NCBI RefSeq assembly: GCF_902833055.1
Contig: NZ_CADFEJ010000032.1
Coordinates: forward strand, 1-45,243
Origin: Burkholderia territorii
GTDB taxonomy: Bacteria > Pseudomonadota > Gammaproteobacteria > Burkholderiales > Burkholderiaceae
Direction: 5' to 3'
DNA length: 45,243 bases
Below the pieces are notes generated by a model. It saw only the letters and a list, made by a program, of their open reading frames with translations. It did not search any database and had not been told where the DNA came from. The translations under genes and the position numbers were made by a program. Of the stretch, positions 11,260 to 21,121 are shown piece by piece (position 1 is the stretch's first letter; each line of letters begins with the position of its first letter).

Positions 11260-14200
11260 ATGAAAGCTCTGCTCGATCTATTCAAGCAAGTCCAACAGGA
11301 AGAAGTTTTCGACGCGATCAAGATCGGTCTGGCCTCGCCGGACAAGATCCGTTCGTGGTCGTTCGGTGAAGTGAAGAAGCCGGAGACCATCAACTACCGT
11401 ACGTTCAAGCCGGAACGCGATGGTCTGTTCTGCGCGAAGATCTTCGGGCCGATCAAGGACTACGAGTGCCTGTGCGGCAAGTACAAGCGTCTGAAGCACC
11501 GCGGCGTGATCTGCGAGAAGTGCGGCGTCGAAGTGACGCTGGCGAAGGTGCGTCGCGAACGGATGGGCCACATCGAGCTGGCCTCGCCGGTCGCGCACAT
11601 CTGGTTCCTGAAGTCGCTGCCGTCGCGTCTGGGCATGGTGCTCGACATGACGCTGCGCGACATCGAACGCGTGCTGTACTTCGAAGCGTACGTGGTGATC
11701 GAACCGGGCATGACGCCGCTGAAGGCGCGGCAGATCATGACCGAAGAGGATTACTACAACAAGGTCGAGGAATACGGCGACGAATTCCGTGCCGAGATGG
11801 GCGCGGAAGGCGTGCGTGAACTGCTGCGCGCGATCAACATCGACGAGCAGGTCGAGACGCTGCGCACCGAGCTGAAGAACACCGGCTCGGAAGCGAAGAT
11901 CAAGAAGTACGCGAAGCGCCTGAAGGTCCTCGAGGCATTCCAGCGCTCGGGCATCAAGCCCGAGTGGATGATCCTCGAAGTGCTGCCGGTGCTGCCGCCG
12001 GAACTGCGTCCGCTTGTGCCGCTGGACGGCGGCCGTTTCGCGACGTCGGACCTGAACGACCTGTATCGCCGTGTGATCAACCGTAACAACCGGTTGAAGC
12101 GTCTGCTCGAGCTGAAGGCGCCTGAAATCATCGTCCGCAACGAAAAGCGGATGCTGCAGGAAGCCGTCGACTCGCTGCTCGACAACGGTCGTCGCGGCAA
12201 GGCGATGACGGGCGCGAACAAGCGTCCGCTGAAGTCGCTCGCCGACATGATCAAGGGCAAGGGCGGTCGTTTCCGTCAGAACCTGCTGGGCAAGCGCGTC
12301 GACTACTCGGGCCGTTCGGTCATCGTGGTCGGCCCGACGCTGAAGCTGCACCAGTGCGGTCTGCCGAAGCTGATGGCGCTGGAACTGTTCAAGCCGTTCA
12401 TCTTCAACAAGCTGGAAGTGATGGGCGTCGCGACGACCATCAAGGCTGCGAAGAAGGAAGTCGAGAACCAGACGCCGGTGGTGTGGGACATCCTCGAAGA
12501 GGTGATCCGCGAGCACCCGGTGATGCTGAACCGTGCGCCGACGCTGCACCGTCTCGGTATCCAGGCGTTCGAGCCGGTGCTGATCGAAGGCAAGGCGATC
12601 CAGCTGCACCCGCTCGTCTGCGCGGCATTCAACGCCGACTTCGACGGTGACCAGATGGCCGTTCACGTGCCGCTGTCGCTCGAAGCGCAGATGGAAGCGC
12701 GCACGCTGATGCTGGCGTCGAACAACGTGCTGTTCCCGGCCAACGGCGATCCGTCGATCGTGCCGTCGCAGGATATCGTGCTGGGTCTGTACTACGCGAC
12801 CCGCGAAGCGATCAACGGCAAGGGCGAAGGCCTGACGTTCACCGGCGTGTCGGAAGTGATCCGCGCGTACGAGAACAAGGAAGTCGAGCTGGCATCGCGC
12901 GTCAACGTGCGGATCACCGAAATGGTCCGCAACGAAGACACGTCGGAAGGCGCGCCGGAATTCGTGCCGAAGATCACGCTGTACGCGACGACCGTCGGTC
13001 GCGCGATCCTGTCGGAGATCCTGCCGCACGGCCTGCCGTTCTCGGTGCTGAACAAGCCGCTGAAGAAGAAGGAAATCTCGCGCCTGATCAACACCGCGTT
13101 CCGCAAGTGCGGTCTGCGTGCGACGGTCGTGTTCGCCGATCAGCTGATGCAGTCGGGTTTCCGCCTGGCGACGCGTGCCGGCATTTCGATCTGCGTGGAC
13201 GACATGCTCGTGCCGCCGCAGAAGGAAACGATCGTCGGCGACGCCGCGAAGAAGGTGAAGGAGTACGACCGCCAGTACATGTCGGGTCTCGTCACCGCGC
13301 AGGAACGCTACAACAACGTGGTCGACATCTGGTCGGCAACGTCGGAAGCGGTCGGCAAGGCGATGATGGAGCAGCTGTCGACGGAGCCGGTGATCGACCG
13401 CGACGGCAACGAGACGCGCCAGGAGTCGTTCAACTCGATCTACATGATGGCCGACTCGGGCGCCCGGGGTTCGGCGGTGCAGATTCGTCAGCTGGCCGGT
13501 ATGCGAGGCCTGATGGCGAAGCCGGACGGCTCGATTATCGAGACGCCGATTACCGCGAACTTCCGCGAAGGCCTGAACGTGTTGCAGTACTTCATCTCGA
13601 CCCACGGCGCACGTAAGGGTCTGGCTGATACGGCACTGAAGACGGCAAACTCGGGTTACCTGACGCGTCGTCTGGTCGACGTCACGCAGGATCTGGTGGT
13701 AGTCGAGGACGATTGCGGCACGTCGAACGGCGTGGCGATGAAGGCGCTGGTCGAAGGCGGTGAAGTCGTCGAGGCACTGCGCGACCGTATCCTCGGCCGC
13801 GTCGCGGTCGCGGACGTCGTGAACCCGGAAACGCAGGAAACGCTGTACGAATCGGGCACGCTGCTCGACGAAACGGCGGTCGAGGAAATCGAACGCCTCG
13901 GCATCGACGAAGTGCGCGTGCGCACGCCGCTGACCTGCGAAACGCGTTACGGTCTGTGCGCGGCCTGCTACGGCCGTGACCTTGGCCGCGGCTCGCTCGT
14001 GAACGTCGGCGAAGCAGTCGGCGTGATCGCTGCACAGTCGATCGGTGAACCGGGCACGCAGCTGACGATGCGTACGTTCCACATCGGTGGTGCGGCATCG
14101 CGTGCGGCAGTGGCGTCGTCGGTCGAAGCGAAGAGCAACGGTATCGTGCGCTTCACGGCGACGATGCGTTACGTCACCAACGCGAAGGGCGAGCAGATCG

Positions 14201-15501
14201 TCATTTCGCGTTCGGGCGAGGCGCTGATCACCGACGACATCGGCCGCGAGCGCGAACGTCACAAGATCCCGTACGGCGCGACGCTGCTGCAGCTCGACGG
14301 CGCGGCGATCAAGGCCGGCACGCAGCTGGCGACGTGGGATCCGATGACGCGTCCGATCATCACCGAGTACGGTGGTACGGTGAAGTTCGAGAACGTCGAG
14401 GAAGGCGTGACCGTCGCGAAGCAGATCGACGACGTGACCGGCCTGTCGACGCTGGTCGTGATCGACGTGAAGCGTCGCGGTTCGCAAGCTTCGAAGAGCG
14501 TGCGTCCGCAGGTGAAGCTGCTCGACGCGAACGGCGACGAAGTGAAGATCCCGGGCACGGAACACGCGGTGCAGATCGGCTTCCAGGTCGGCGCACTGAT
14601 CACCGTGAAGGACGGCCAGCAGGTGCAGGTGGGTGAAGTGCTCGCCCGTATCCCGACCGAAGCGCAGAAGACGCGTGACATTACCGGCGGTCTGCCGCGG
14701 GTGGCGGAACTGTTCGAAGCGCGTTCGCCGAAGGATGCCGGCATTCTCGCGGAAGTCACCGGCACGACGTCGTTCGGCAAGGACACGAAGGGCAAGCAGC
14801 GTCTCGTCATCACGGACCTCGAAGGCAATCAGCACGAGTTCCTGATCGCGAAGGAAAAGCAGGTGCTGGTCCACGATGCTCAGGTCGTCAACAAGGGCGA
14901 AATGATCGTGGACGGCCCGGCCGATCCGCACGACATCCTGCGTCTGCAGGGTATCGAGGCGCTGTCGCGCTACATCGTCGACGAAGTGCAGGACGTGTAT
15001 CGTCTGCAGGGCGTGAAGATCAACGACAAGCACATCGAGGTGATCGTTCGCCAGATGCTGCGTCGTGTGCAGATCACCGACAACGGTGATACGCGCTTCA
15101 TCCCGGGCGAACAGGTCGAGCGTTCCGACATGCTGGACGAGAACGACCGCATGATCGCCGAAGGCAAGCGCCCGGCGTCGTACGACAACGTGCTCCTCGG
15201 TATCACGAAGGCGTCGCTGTCGACCGACTCGTTCATCTCGGCGGCATCGTTCCAGGAAACGACCCGCGTGCTGACCGAAGCGGCGATCATGGGCAAGCGC
15301 GACGATCTGCGCGGCCTGAAGGAAAACGTGATCGTCGGCCGTCTGATTCCGGCCGGTACGGGTCTCGCGTTCCACAAGGCACGCAAGGCGAAGGAGATGT
15401 CCGACCGCGAGCGTTTCGACCAGATCGCAGCGGAAGAGGCATTCGACTTCGGCACGCCGAGCGCGCCCGCGGAAGAGCCGCAACACCCGGCAGCCGAATA
15501 A
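11260..15501 (+). CDS. rpoC: DNA-directed RNA polymerase subunit beta'
   Basis: RpoC carries the catalytic magnesium of RNA polymerase. The 1413-residue protein has the N-terminal zinc site (CLCGKYKRLKHRGVICEKCG, from about residue 70) and the catalytic NADFDGDQM motif near 458-466. The second zinc site has a Cys near 819 (DDCGTSNG) and the CETRYGLCAACYGRD segment near 893. The trigger-loop region follows with GEPGTQLTMRTFHIGG. The length is typical of betaproteobacteria. GGAGA precedes ATG 11260. A strong terminator lies 50 nt after the stop, closing the unit. Confidence 0.99.
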   Translation: MKALLDLFKQVQQEEVFDAIKIGLASPDKIRSWSFGEVKKPETINYRTFKPERDGLFCAKIFGPIKDYECLCGKYKRLKHRGVICEKCGVEVTLAKVRRERMGHIELASPVAHIWFLKSLPSRLGMVLDMTLRDIERVLYFEAYVVIEPGMTPLKARQIMTEEDYYNKVEEYGDEFRAEMGAEGVRELLRAINIDEQVETLRTELKNTGSEAKIKKYAKRLKVLEAFQRSGIKPEWMILEVLPVLPPELRPLVPLDGGRFATSDLNDLYRRVINRNNRLKRLLELKAPEIIVRNEKRMLQEAVDSLLDNGRRGKAMTGANKRPLKSLADMIKGKGGRFRQNLLGKRVDYSGRSVIVVGPTLKLHQCGLPKLMALELFKPFIFNKLEVMGVATTIKAAKKEVENQTPVVWDILEEVIREHPVMLNRAPTLHRLGIQAFEPVLIEGKAIQLHPLVCAAFNADFDGDQMAVHVPLSLEAQMEARTLMLASNNVLFPANGDPSIVPSQDIVLGLYYATREAINGKGEGLTFTGVSEVIRAYENKEVELASRVNVRITEMVRNEDTSEGAPEFVPKITLYATTVGRAILSEILPHGLPFSVLNKPLKKKEISRLINTAFRKCGLRATVVFADQLMQSGFRLATRAGISICVDDMLVPPQKETIVGDAAKKVKEYDRQYMSGLVTAQERYNNVVDIWSATSEAVGKAMMEQLSTEPVIDRDGNETRQESFNSIYMMADSGARGSAVQIRQLAGMRGLMAKPDGSIIETPITANFREGLNVLQYFISTHGARKGLADTALKTANSGYLTRRLVDVTQDLVVVEDDCGTSNGVAMKALVEGGEVVEALRDRILGRVAVADVVNPETQETLYESGTLLDETAVEEIERLGIDEVRVRTPLTCETRYGLCAACYGRDLGRGSLVNVGEAVGVIAAQSIGEPGTQLTMRTFHIGGAASRAAVASSVEAKSNGIVRFTATMRYVTNAKGEQIVISRSGEALITDDIGRERERHKIPYGATLLQLDGAAIKAGTQLATWDPMTRPIITEYGGTVKFENVEEGVTVAKQIDDVTGLSTLVVIDVKRRGSQASKSVRPQVKLLDANGDEVKIPGTEHAVQIGFQVGALITVKDGQQVQVGEVLARIPTEAQKTRDITGGLPRVAELFEARSPKDAGILAEVTGTTSFGKDTKGKQRLVITDLEGNQHEFLIAKEKQVLVHDAQVVNKGEMIVDGPADPHDILRLQGIEALSRYIVDEVQDVYRLQGVKINDKHIEVIVRQMLRRVQITDNGDTRFIPGEQVERSDMLDENDRMIAEGKRPASYDNVLLGITKASLSTDSFISAASFQETTRVLTEAAIMGKRDDLRGLKENVIVGRLIPAGTGLAFHKARKAKEMSDRERFDQIAAEEAFDFGTPSAPAEEPQHPAAE

Positions 15502-15550
15502 GCGCGGGGCGGCGCGAGCCGCCTTGTGCTGCGTATTCGCTGTCATCGAA

Positions 15551-15579
15551 ACCGCCCGGTTCGCCGGGCGGTTTTTTTT
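15551..15579 (+). terminator. Intrinsic terminator after rpoC
   Basis: ACCGCCCGG (15551-15559) and CCGGGCGGT (15564-15572) form a perfect 9-bp stem closed by a TTCG loop. Eight Ts follow (15572-15579). It is the strongest terminator in the left half and separates rpoBC from recQ. Confidence 0.93.
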
Positions 15580-15699
15580 GTCCGTCGTTCACGTGCATGA
15601 CGGGCTTGCCGCACGCTTGCGCAGACCCGTCATGCGCGCGCGCGAACCCTGTCCGATTGGCCAACGTTGCACGATTCGCCGCGCGCTACGCGAGCGGGT

Positions 15700-15708
15700 T
15701 GTTAAAAT
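15700..15708 (+). promoter_or_regulatory. Possible extended -10 promoter of recQ
   Basis: TGT then TAAAAT (15700-15708) matches an extended -10 element (TGnTATAAT). It lies 37 nt before the recQ ATG. No good -35 is seen at the right distance, which extended -10 promoters can do without. Confidence 0.45.
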
Positions 15709-15745
15709 CGCGGTCATCGTTCTGCCGTCCTCGTTCTCATCATTC

Positions 15746-17593
15746 ATGTCCCGCGCCCTCGAAATCCTCGACGAAGTCTTCGGTTACTCCGCATTTCGCG
15801 GCCAGCAGGGCGAGATCGTCGAACACGTCGCCGGCGGCGGCGATTGCCTCGTGCTGATGCCGACGGGCGGCGGCAAGTCGCTGTGCTACCAGATTCCGGC
15901 GCTGCTGCGGCGCGAAGCCGGGCACGGCGCCGGCATCGTGGTGTCGCCGCTGATCGCGCTGATGCAGGACCAGGTCGCCGCGCTCAGCGAGGTCGGCGTG
16001 CGCGCGGCCTATCTGAACTCGACGCTGTCGGGCGCCGAGGCCGCGGCGACCGAGCGCGCGCTGCGCGAGGGCGAGATCGACCTGCTGTACGTCGCGCCCG
16101 AACGGCTGATGACCGGGCGCTTCCTCGAGCTGCTCGAGCGCGCGAAGATCGGTCTGTTCGCGATCGACGAGGCGCATTGCGTGTCGCAATGGGGGCACGA
16201 CTTCCGTCCCGAATACATCCAGCTGTCGGTGCTGCACGAGCGTTTCCCGTCGGTGCCGCGCATCGCGCTCACGGCCACCGCCGACGCGATCACGCGCGAC
16301 GAGATCATCCATCGTCTCGCGCTCGACGACGCGCGAGTGTTCATCTCGAGCTTCGACCGGCCGAACATCCGTTACCGGATCGTCGAGAAGGACAACGCAC
16401 GCGCGCAGCTGCTCGACTTCATCCGCGCGGAGCACACGAACGCGGACGGCACGACCGACGCGGGCGTCGTCTACTGCCTGTCGCGCCGCAAGGTCGAGGA
16501 AACGGCCGAATGGCTGAAGGCGCAGGGCGTGCGCGCGCTGCCGTACCACGCGGGGATGGAGTTCGAGGTGCGGCAGAAGCACCAGGAGATGTTCCAGCGC
16601 GAGGAAGGCATCGTGATGTGCGCGACCATCGCGTTCGGCATGGGCATCGACAAGCCGGACGTGCGCTTCGTCGCGCACCTTGATTTGCCGAAGAGCGTGG
16701 AAGGCTACTACCAGGAAACCGGCCGGGCGGGCCGCGACGGGATGCCGGCGAACGCATGGATGGCGTACGGGCTCGGCGACGTCGTCCAGCAGCGCAAGAT
16801 GATCGACGAATCCGACGCGGACGATGCGCACAAGCGAGTGCAGACGTCGAAGCTCGATGCGCTGCTCGGGCTGTGCGAGACGATCTCGTGCCGGCGTGTG
16901 CGGCTTCTGAACTACTTCGGCGAGGCGAGCCAGCCGTGCGGCAACTGCGACACGTGCCTCGAGCCGCCCGATTCGTGGGACGCGACGCGGGAGGCGCAGA
17001 TGGCGCTGTCCTGCGTATTCCGCGCGCAGCGAGCCAGCGGTTTCAATTTCGGGTCGAGTCATCTGATCGAAATCCTGCGCGGCGGCCGCACCGAGAAGGT
17101 GCTGCAGCGCGGCCACGATCAGCTCAGCACGTTCGGGATCGGCGCGTCGCTGTCGGAGCCCGAGTGGCGCGCGATTTTCCGGCAGCTCGTCGCGTATGGA
17201 TACCTGGCGGTCGACCATGGCGGCTTCGGCGCGCTGATGCTGACCGAGGCCGCGAAGCCGGTGCTGAAGAACGAGGAGAAGGTCACGCTGCGCCGCTACG
17301 TGAAGCCGCAGCGCACGCGCCAGTCGTCGAGCCGCAGCGGCACGCGGGTCGACCCGACGGCCGGCATGGGCGCGCGCGAGCGCGCACGCTGGGACGCGCT
17401 GCGCGCGTGGCGCGCGGAAACCGCGAAATCCGACGGCGTGCCGGCCTACGTGATCTTCCACGATGCGACGCTGGCCGAAATCGCGCGCAACGCGCCGGAG
17501 ACGATCGACGACCTGCGCCATATCCCCGGCATGGGCGTACGCAAGCTCGAACGCTTCGGCGACGAGATCATCGACGTCGTCGAATCGGCATGA
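15746..17593 (+). CDS. recQ: ATP-dependent DNA helicase RecQ
   Basis: RecQ is a 3'-5' DNA helicase of the RecF recombination and repair pathway. From ATG 15746 the product is 615 residues. Walker A (PTGGGKS, 39-45), DEAH (141-144) and the GMGIDKPDVRFVAHLDLP and QETGRAGRDG helicase motifs are present. A zinc-binding cysteine cluster follows (CRRVRLLNYFGEASQPCGNC), then the winged-helix region and a C-terminal HRDC domain (about 535-610). The frame is open upstream to 15524, but that part crosses the rpoC terminator and does not resemble RecQ. The gene is flanked by its own candidate promoter and is not part of either ribosomal operon. Confidence 0.97.
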   Translation: MSRALEILDEVFGYSAFRGQQGEIVEHVAGGGDCLVLMPTGGGKSLCYQIPALLRREAGHGAGIVVSPLIALMQDQVAALSEVGVRAAYLNSTLSGAEAAATERALREGEIDLLYVAPERLMTGRFLELLERAKIGLFAIDEAHCVSQWGHDFRPEYIQLSVLHERFPSVPRIALTATADAITRDEIIHRLALDDARVFISSFDRPNIRYRIVEKDNARAQLLDFIRAEHTNADGTTDAGVVYCLSRRKVEETAEWLKAQGVRALPYHAGMEFEVRQKHQEMFQREEGIVMCATIAFGMGIDKPDVRFVAHLDLPKSVEGYYQETGRAGRDGMPANAWMAYGLGDVVQQRKMIDESDADDAHKRVQTSKLDALLGLCETISCRRVRLLNYFGEASQPCGNCDTCLEPPDSWDATREAQMALSCVFRAQRASGFNFGSSHLIEILRGGRTEKVLQRGHDQLSTFGIGASLSEPEWRAIFRQLVAYGYLAVDHGGFGALMLTEAAKPVLKNEEKVTLRRYVKPQRTRQSSSRSGTRVDPTAGMGARERARWDALRAWRAETAKSDGVPAYVIFHDATLAEIARNAPETIDDLRHIPGMGVRKLERFGDEIIDVVESA

Positions 17594-17652
17594 CACAGCC
17601 GTTCCGACCCTTCCGGTAAACCGCCCGCGCGGCTGGCGGATCACGCAAGCCG

Positions 17653-17682
17653 TTGACTTAGTTGGCATTTCCGGAATATCAT
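17653..17682 (+). promoter_or_regulatory. Promoter of the str operon
   Basis: TTGACT (17653-17658) is followed after 18 bp by TATCAT (17677-17682). Transcription would start near 17689-17690, leaving a leader of about 140 nt before rpsL. It is the best sigma-70 match in the recQ-rpsL gap. Confidence 0.75.
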
Positions 17683-17830
17683 GCTGGGTTCCGGTATTCG
17701 GTGGGCCGAGTCGCGTCGAAGTTTGTTCGCAGGTTCGTGCCCGTATCGCCGGTTCGGAAGTCAACTGTGCGTCGATTCTCGCTTTGCCCGAAATCGATGT
17801 GCAGATTTTGTTCAATTTCAGGAATAAACA

Positions 17831-18211
17831 ATGCCAACCATCAACCAACTGGTTCGCAAAGGCCGTCAGTCGGAAACGACGAAGAGCAAGAGCCCGGCCC
17901 TGCAGGACTGCCCCCAGCGTCGCGGCGTGTGCACCCGTGTGTACACGACGACGCCGAAGAAGCCGAACTCGGCACTCCGTAAGGTTGCCAAGGTTCGTCT
18001 GACGAACGGCTTCGAAGTGATTTCGTACATCGGCGGTGAAGGCCACAACCTGCAGGAACACTCGGTTGTGCTGATCCGCGGCGGCCGTGTGAAGGACTTG
18101 CCGGGTGTGCGTTACCACATGGTTCGCGGCTCGCTGGATACCCAGGGCGTCAAGGACCGTAAGCAAGCGCGCTCGAAGTACGGCGCGAAGCGTGCAAAGG
18201 CTGCCAAGTAA
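17831..18211 (+). CDS. rpsL: 30S ribosomal protein S12
   Basis: S12 sits at the decoding centre and controls translational accuracy. It is the classic streptomycin-resistance target. The 126-residue protein has the hallmark segment [14 protein letters not shown] with wild-type Lys43. The second resistance hotspot is also wild type, with Lys88 in [13 protein letters not shown], and Asp89 is the residue methylthiolated in other bacteria. No resistance-type change is visible. It is first in the str operon. A GATCGCC-GCAA-GGCGGTC hairpin (18228-18245) lies after it in the rpsL-rpsG gap, the region where S7 represses in E. coli. Confidence 0.98.
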
Positions 18212-18383
18212 GCAGTTTTTGATCAGGGATCGCCGCAAGGCGGTCAAGGCGGGAGTGCCGGATTGCCGGTGCTGTCGAGTAAGTGGTCACCCGGCCAAGC
18301 TGGTTAGTCGTGAAGATGTGATCGGGTTTGTTGGTGGCCGCGGAGCTGGTTGCAGCTCCAACTGAACAGGTAAAGGAAGAATC

Positions 18384-18854
18384 ATGCCGCGTCGTCGCGA
18401 AGTCCCCAAGCGGGAAGTGTTGCCGGATCCGAAGTTCGGCAACGTTGATGTAGCCAAGTTCATGAACATGCTGATGCTGTCCGGCAAGAAGTCGGTCGCA
18501 GAACGCATCGTTTATGGCGCATTCGAACAAATCCAGACCAAGGGTGGCAAGGACCCGCTGGAAGTGTTCACCGTTGCGCTCAACAACGTGAAGCCGGTGG
18601 TCGAAGTGAAGAGCCGTCGCGTTGGTGGTGCCAACTATCAGGTTCCGGTCGAAGTGCGCCCGTCGCGTCGTATGGCATTGGCGATGCGCTGGCTGCGTGA
18701 GGCTGCGAAGAAGCGCAGCGAGAAGTCGATGGCTCTGCGTCTGGCAGGCGAACTCACCGAAGCGGCCGAAGGCCGTGGCGGCGCGATGAAGAAGCGCGAT
18801 GAAGTTCACCGCATGGCAGAAGCCAACCGCGCGTTCTCGCATTTCCGTTTCTAA
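18384..18854 (+). CDS. rpsG: 30S ribosomal protein S7
   Basis: S7 is a primary binding protein that starts assembly of the 30S head and contacts the E-site tRNA. The 156-residue product is of normal length. It begins MPRRREVPKREVLPDPKFGN and carries the GGANYQVPVEVRPSRRMALA segment conserved in the family. AGGAAG precedes ATG 18384. The 172-nt gap from rpsL contains one short hairpin and no clear promoter. In E. coli S7 binds the equivalent gap to repress the str operon, and a similar role here is an inference. Confidence 0.98.
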   Translation: MPRRREVPKREVLPDPKFGNVDVAKFMNMLMLSGKKSVAERIVYGAFEQIQTKGGKDPLEVFTVALNNVKPVVEVKSRRVGGANYQVPVEVRPSRRMALAMRWLREAAKKRSEKSMALRLAGELTEAAEGRGGAMKKRDEVHRMAEANRAFSHFRF

Positions 18855-18887
18855 GCGCCTGGCTGGGCTGTTTGCGGAAATAAATTC

Positions 18888-18922
18888 CGGGCGGGTGCGC
18901 TTTTCAGGCGCCTCGCCCGTTT
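18888..18922 (+). terminator. Attenuator-like hairpin between rpsG and fusA
   Basis: The arm 18888-18900 pairs with 18908-18919 as a 12-bp GC-rich stem with one bulged T and one G-T pair, across a TTTTCAG loop. TTT follows. The T-run is short, so termination would be partial at most. Confidence 0.5.
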
Positions 18923-18977
18923 GTGTTGAAGCATGATGCAGCAGGGCTGCATCGTGTTATCCCAGTAGAGGATCAAA

Positions 18978-21080
18978 GTGGCTCGCAAGACTCCTATCGA
19001 GCGCTACCGCAATATCGGTATTAGCGCTCACATCGACGCCGGCAAGACGACGACGACCGAGCGCATTCTGTTTTACACCGGTGTGAACCACAAGATCGGT
19101 GAAGTCCACGACGGCGCAGCAACGATGGACTGGATGGAGCAGGAACAAGAGCGTGGCATCACGATCACGTCCGCTGCTACCACGGCCTTCTGGAAGGGCA
19201 TGGGCGGCAACTATCCGGAACACCGCATCAACATCATCGACACCCCGGGCCACGTCGACTTCACGATCGAAGTGGAACGCTCGATGCGCGTGCTCGACGG
19301 CGCGTGCATGGTGTACTGCGCAGTGGGCGGCGTGCAGCCGCAGTCGGAAACGGTGTGGCGCCAGGCTAACAAGTACAAGGTGCCCCGTCTCGCGTTCGTC
19401 AACAAGATGGACCGTACCGGCGCGAACTTCTTCAAGGTCTACGACCAGCTCCGTCTGCGCCTGAAGGCGAACCCGGTTCCGGTCGTGGTGCCGATCGGCT
19501 CGGAAGAAAACTTCAAGGGCGTGGTCGACCTGATCAAGATGAAGGCGATCATTTGGGACGAAGCGTCGCAAGGCACGAAGTTCGACTACGTCGACATCCC
19601 GGCCGAGCTCGCGGACACCTGCAAGGAATGGCGCGAAAAGATGGTCGAAGCGGCTGCTGAAGCCAGCGAAGACCTGATGAACAAGTACCTGGAAGAAGGC
19701 GATCTGCCGGAAGCCGACATCGTCAAGGCGCTGCGCGACCGTACGATCGCGTGCGAAATCCAGCCGATGCTGTGCGGTACCGCGTTCAAGAACAAGGGCG
19801 TGCAGCGCATGCTCGACGCCGTGATCGACTTCCTGCCGTCGCCGGTCGACATCCCGCCGGTCAAGGGCGAGCTCGAAGATGGCGCAGAAGCCGAGCGCAA
19901 GGCGTCGGACGACGAGAAGTTCTCGTCGCTCGCGTTCAAGATCATGACCGACCCGTTCGTCGGCCAGCTGATCTTCTTCCGTGTGTACTCGGGCGTCGTC
20001 AACTCGGGCGACACGCTGCTGAACTCGACCAAGGGCAAGAAGGAACGCCTCGGTCGTATTCTGCAGATGCACGCGAACCAGCGTGAAGAAATCAAGGAAG
20101 TCCGTGCAGGCGACATCGCTGCTGCGGTCGGCCTGAAGGAAGCGACCACGGGCGACACGCTGTGCGATCCGGCACACCCGATCGTGCTCGAGCGCATGGT
20201 GTTCCCGGAGCCGGTGATTTCGCAGGCTGTCGAGCCGAAGACCAAGGCTGACCAGGAAAAGATGGGCCTCGCGCTGAACCGCCTGGCGCAGGAAGACCCG
20301 TCGTTCCGCGTGCAGACCGACGAAGAGTCGGGCCAGACCATCATTTCGGGCATGGGCGAGCTCCACCTCGAAATTCTGGTCGACCGGATGAAGCGTGAAT
20401 TCGGCGTGGAAGCGACCGTCGGCAAGCCGCAGGTTGCATACCGCGAAACGATCCGTTCGACGGCGAAGGACGTCGACGGCAAGTTCGTCAAGCAGTCGGG
20501 TGGTCGCGGCCAGTACGGTCACGCGGTCATCACGCTCGAGCCGAACGAGCAGGGCAAGGGCTACGAGTTCTTCGACGAGATCAAGGGTGGTGTGATTCCG
20601 CGTGAATACATCCCGGCGGTCGACAAGGGTATCCAGGACACGCTGAAGTCGGGCGTGCTGGCTGGCTTCCCGGTCGTCGACGTGAAGGTTCACCTGACGT
20701 TCGGTTCGTACCACGACGTCGACTCGAACGAAAACGCGTTCCGCATGGCCGGTTCGATGGCGTTCAAGGAAGCGATGCGCAAGGCGAACCCGGTCGTCCT
20801 CGAGCCGATGATGGCTGTCGAAGTCGAGACGCCGGAAGACTACATGGGCAACGTGATGGGCGACCTGTCGGGCCGTCGCGGCATCGTCCAGGGCATGGAA
20901 GACATGGTCGGCGGCGGCAAGATCGTTCGCGCCGAAGTGCCGCTGTCGGAAATGTTCGGTTACTCGACGTCGCTGCGTTCGCTGACGCAAGGTCGTGCAA
21001 CGTACACGATGGAGTTCAAGCACTACGCTGAAGCTCCGCGCAACGTTGCTGAAGCGATCATCAGCGCGAAGTCGAAGTAA
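18978..21080 (+). CDS. fusA: Elongation factor G
   Basis: EF-G is the GTPase that drives translocation and, with RRF, ribosome recycling. The 700-residue protein starts at GTG 18978 (VARKTPIERYRNIGISAHID). It has P-loop AHIDAGKTTT near 17-26, DTPGHVDFT and NKMDRTGANF. Domain II and domain III-V segments follow, including GMGELHLEILVDR. Length is standard and this is the single fusA in the window. It lies between rpsG and tuf copy 2 in the usual str order. Confidence 0.98.
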   Translation: MARKTPIERYRNIGISAHIDAGKTTTTERILFYTGVNHKIGEVHDGAATMDWMEQEQERGITITSAATTAFWKGMGGNYPEHRINIIDTPGHVDFTIEVERSMRVLDGACMVYCAVGGVQPQSETVWRQANKYKVPRLAFVNKMDRTGANFFKVYDQLRLRLKANPVPVVVPIGSEENFKGVVDLIKMKAIIWDEASQGTKFDYVDIPAELADTCKEWREKMVEAAAEASEDLMNKYLEEGDLPEADIVKALRDRTIACEIQPMLCGTAFKNKGVQRMLDAVIDFLPSPVDIPPVKGELEDGAEAERKASDDEKFSSLAFKIMTDPFVGQLIFFRVYSGVVNSGDTLLNSTKGKKERLGRILQMHANQREEIKEVRAGDIAAAVGLKEATTGDTLCDPAHPIVLERMVFPEPVISQAVEPKTKADQEKMGLALNRLAQEDPSFRVQTDEESGQTIISGMGELHLEILVDRMKREFGVEATVGKPQVAYRETIRSTAKDVDGKFVKQSGGRGQYGHAVITLEPNEQGKGYEFFDEIKGGVIPREYIPAVDKGIQDTLKSGVLAGFPVVDVKVHLTFGSYHDVDSNENAFRMAGSMAFKEAMRKANPVVLEPMMAVEVETPEDYMGNVMGDLSGRRGIVQGMEDMVGGGKIVRAEVPLSEMFGYSTSLRSLTQGRATYTMEFKHYAEAPRNVAEAIISAKSK

Positions 21081-21121
21081 ATCTGTAGCTACCAACCGAT
21101 ATTTTTTGAAAGAAGAGAATC

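Noticed and set aside
15524..15745. Upstream extension of the recQ frame
   Set aside because: It runs through the rpoC terminator and the recQ promoter region. The added 74 residues are not RecQ-like, while ATG 15746 gives a standard-length RecQ.
18957..21095. Minus-strand frame of about 710 residues opposite fusA
   Set aside because: Antisense shadow of codon bias. No recognisable protein features.
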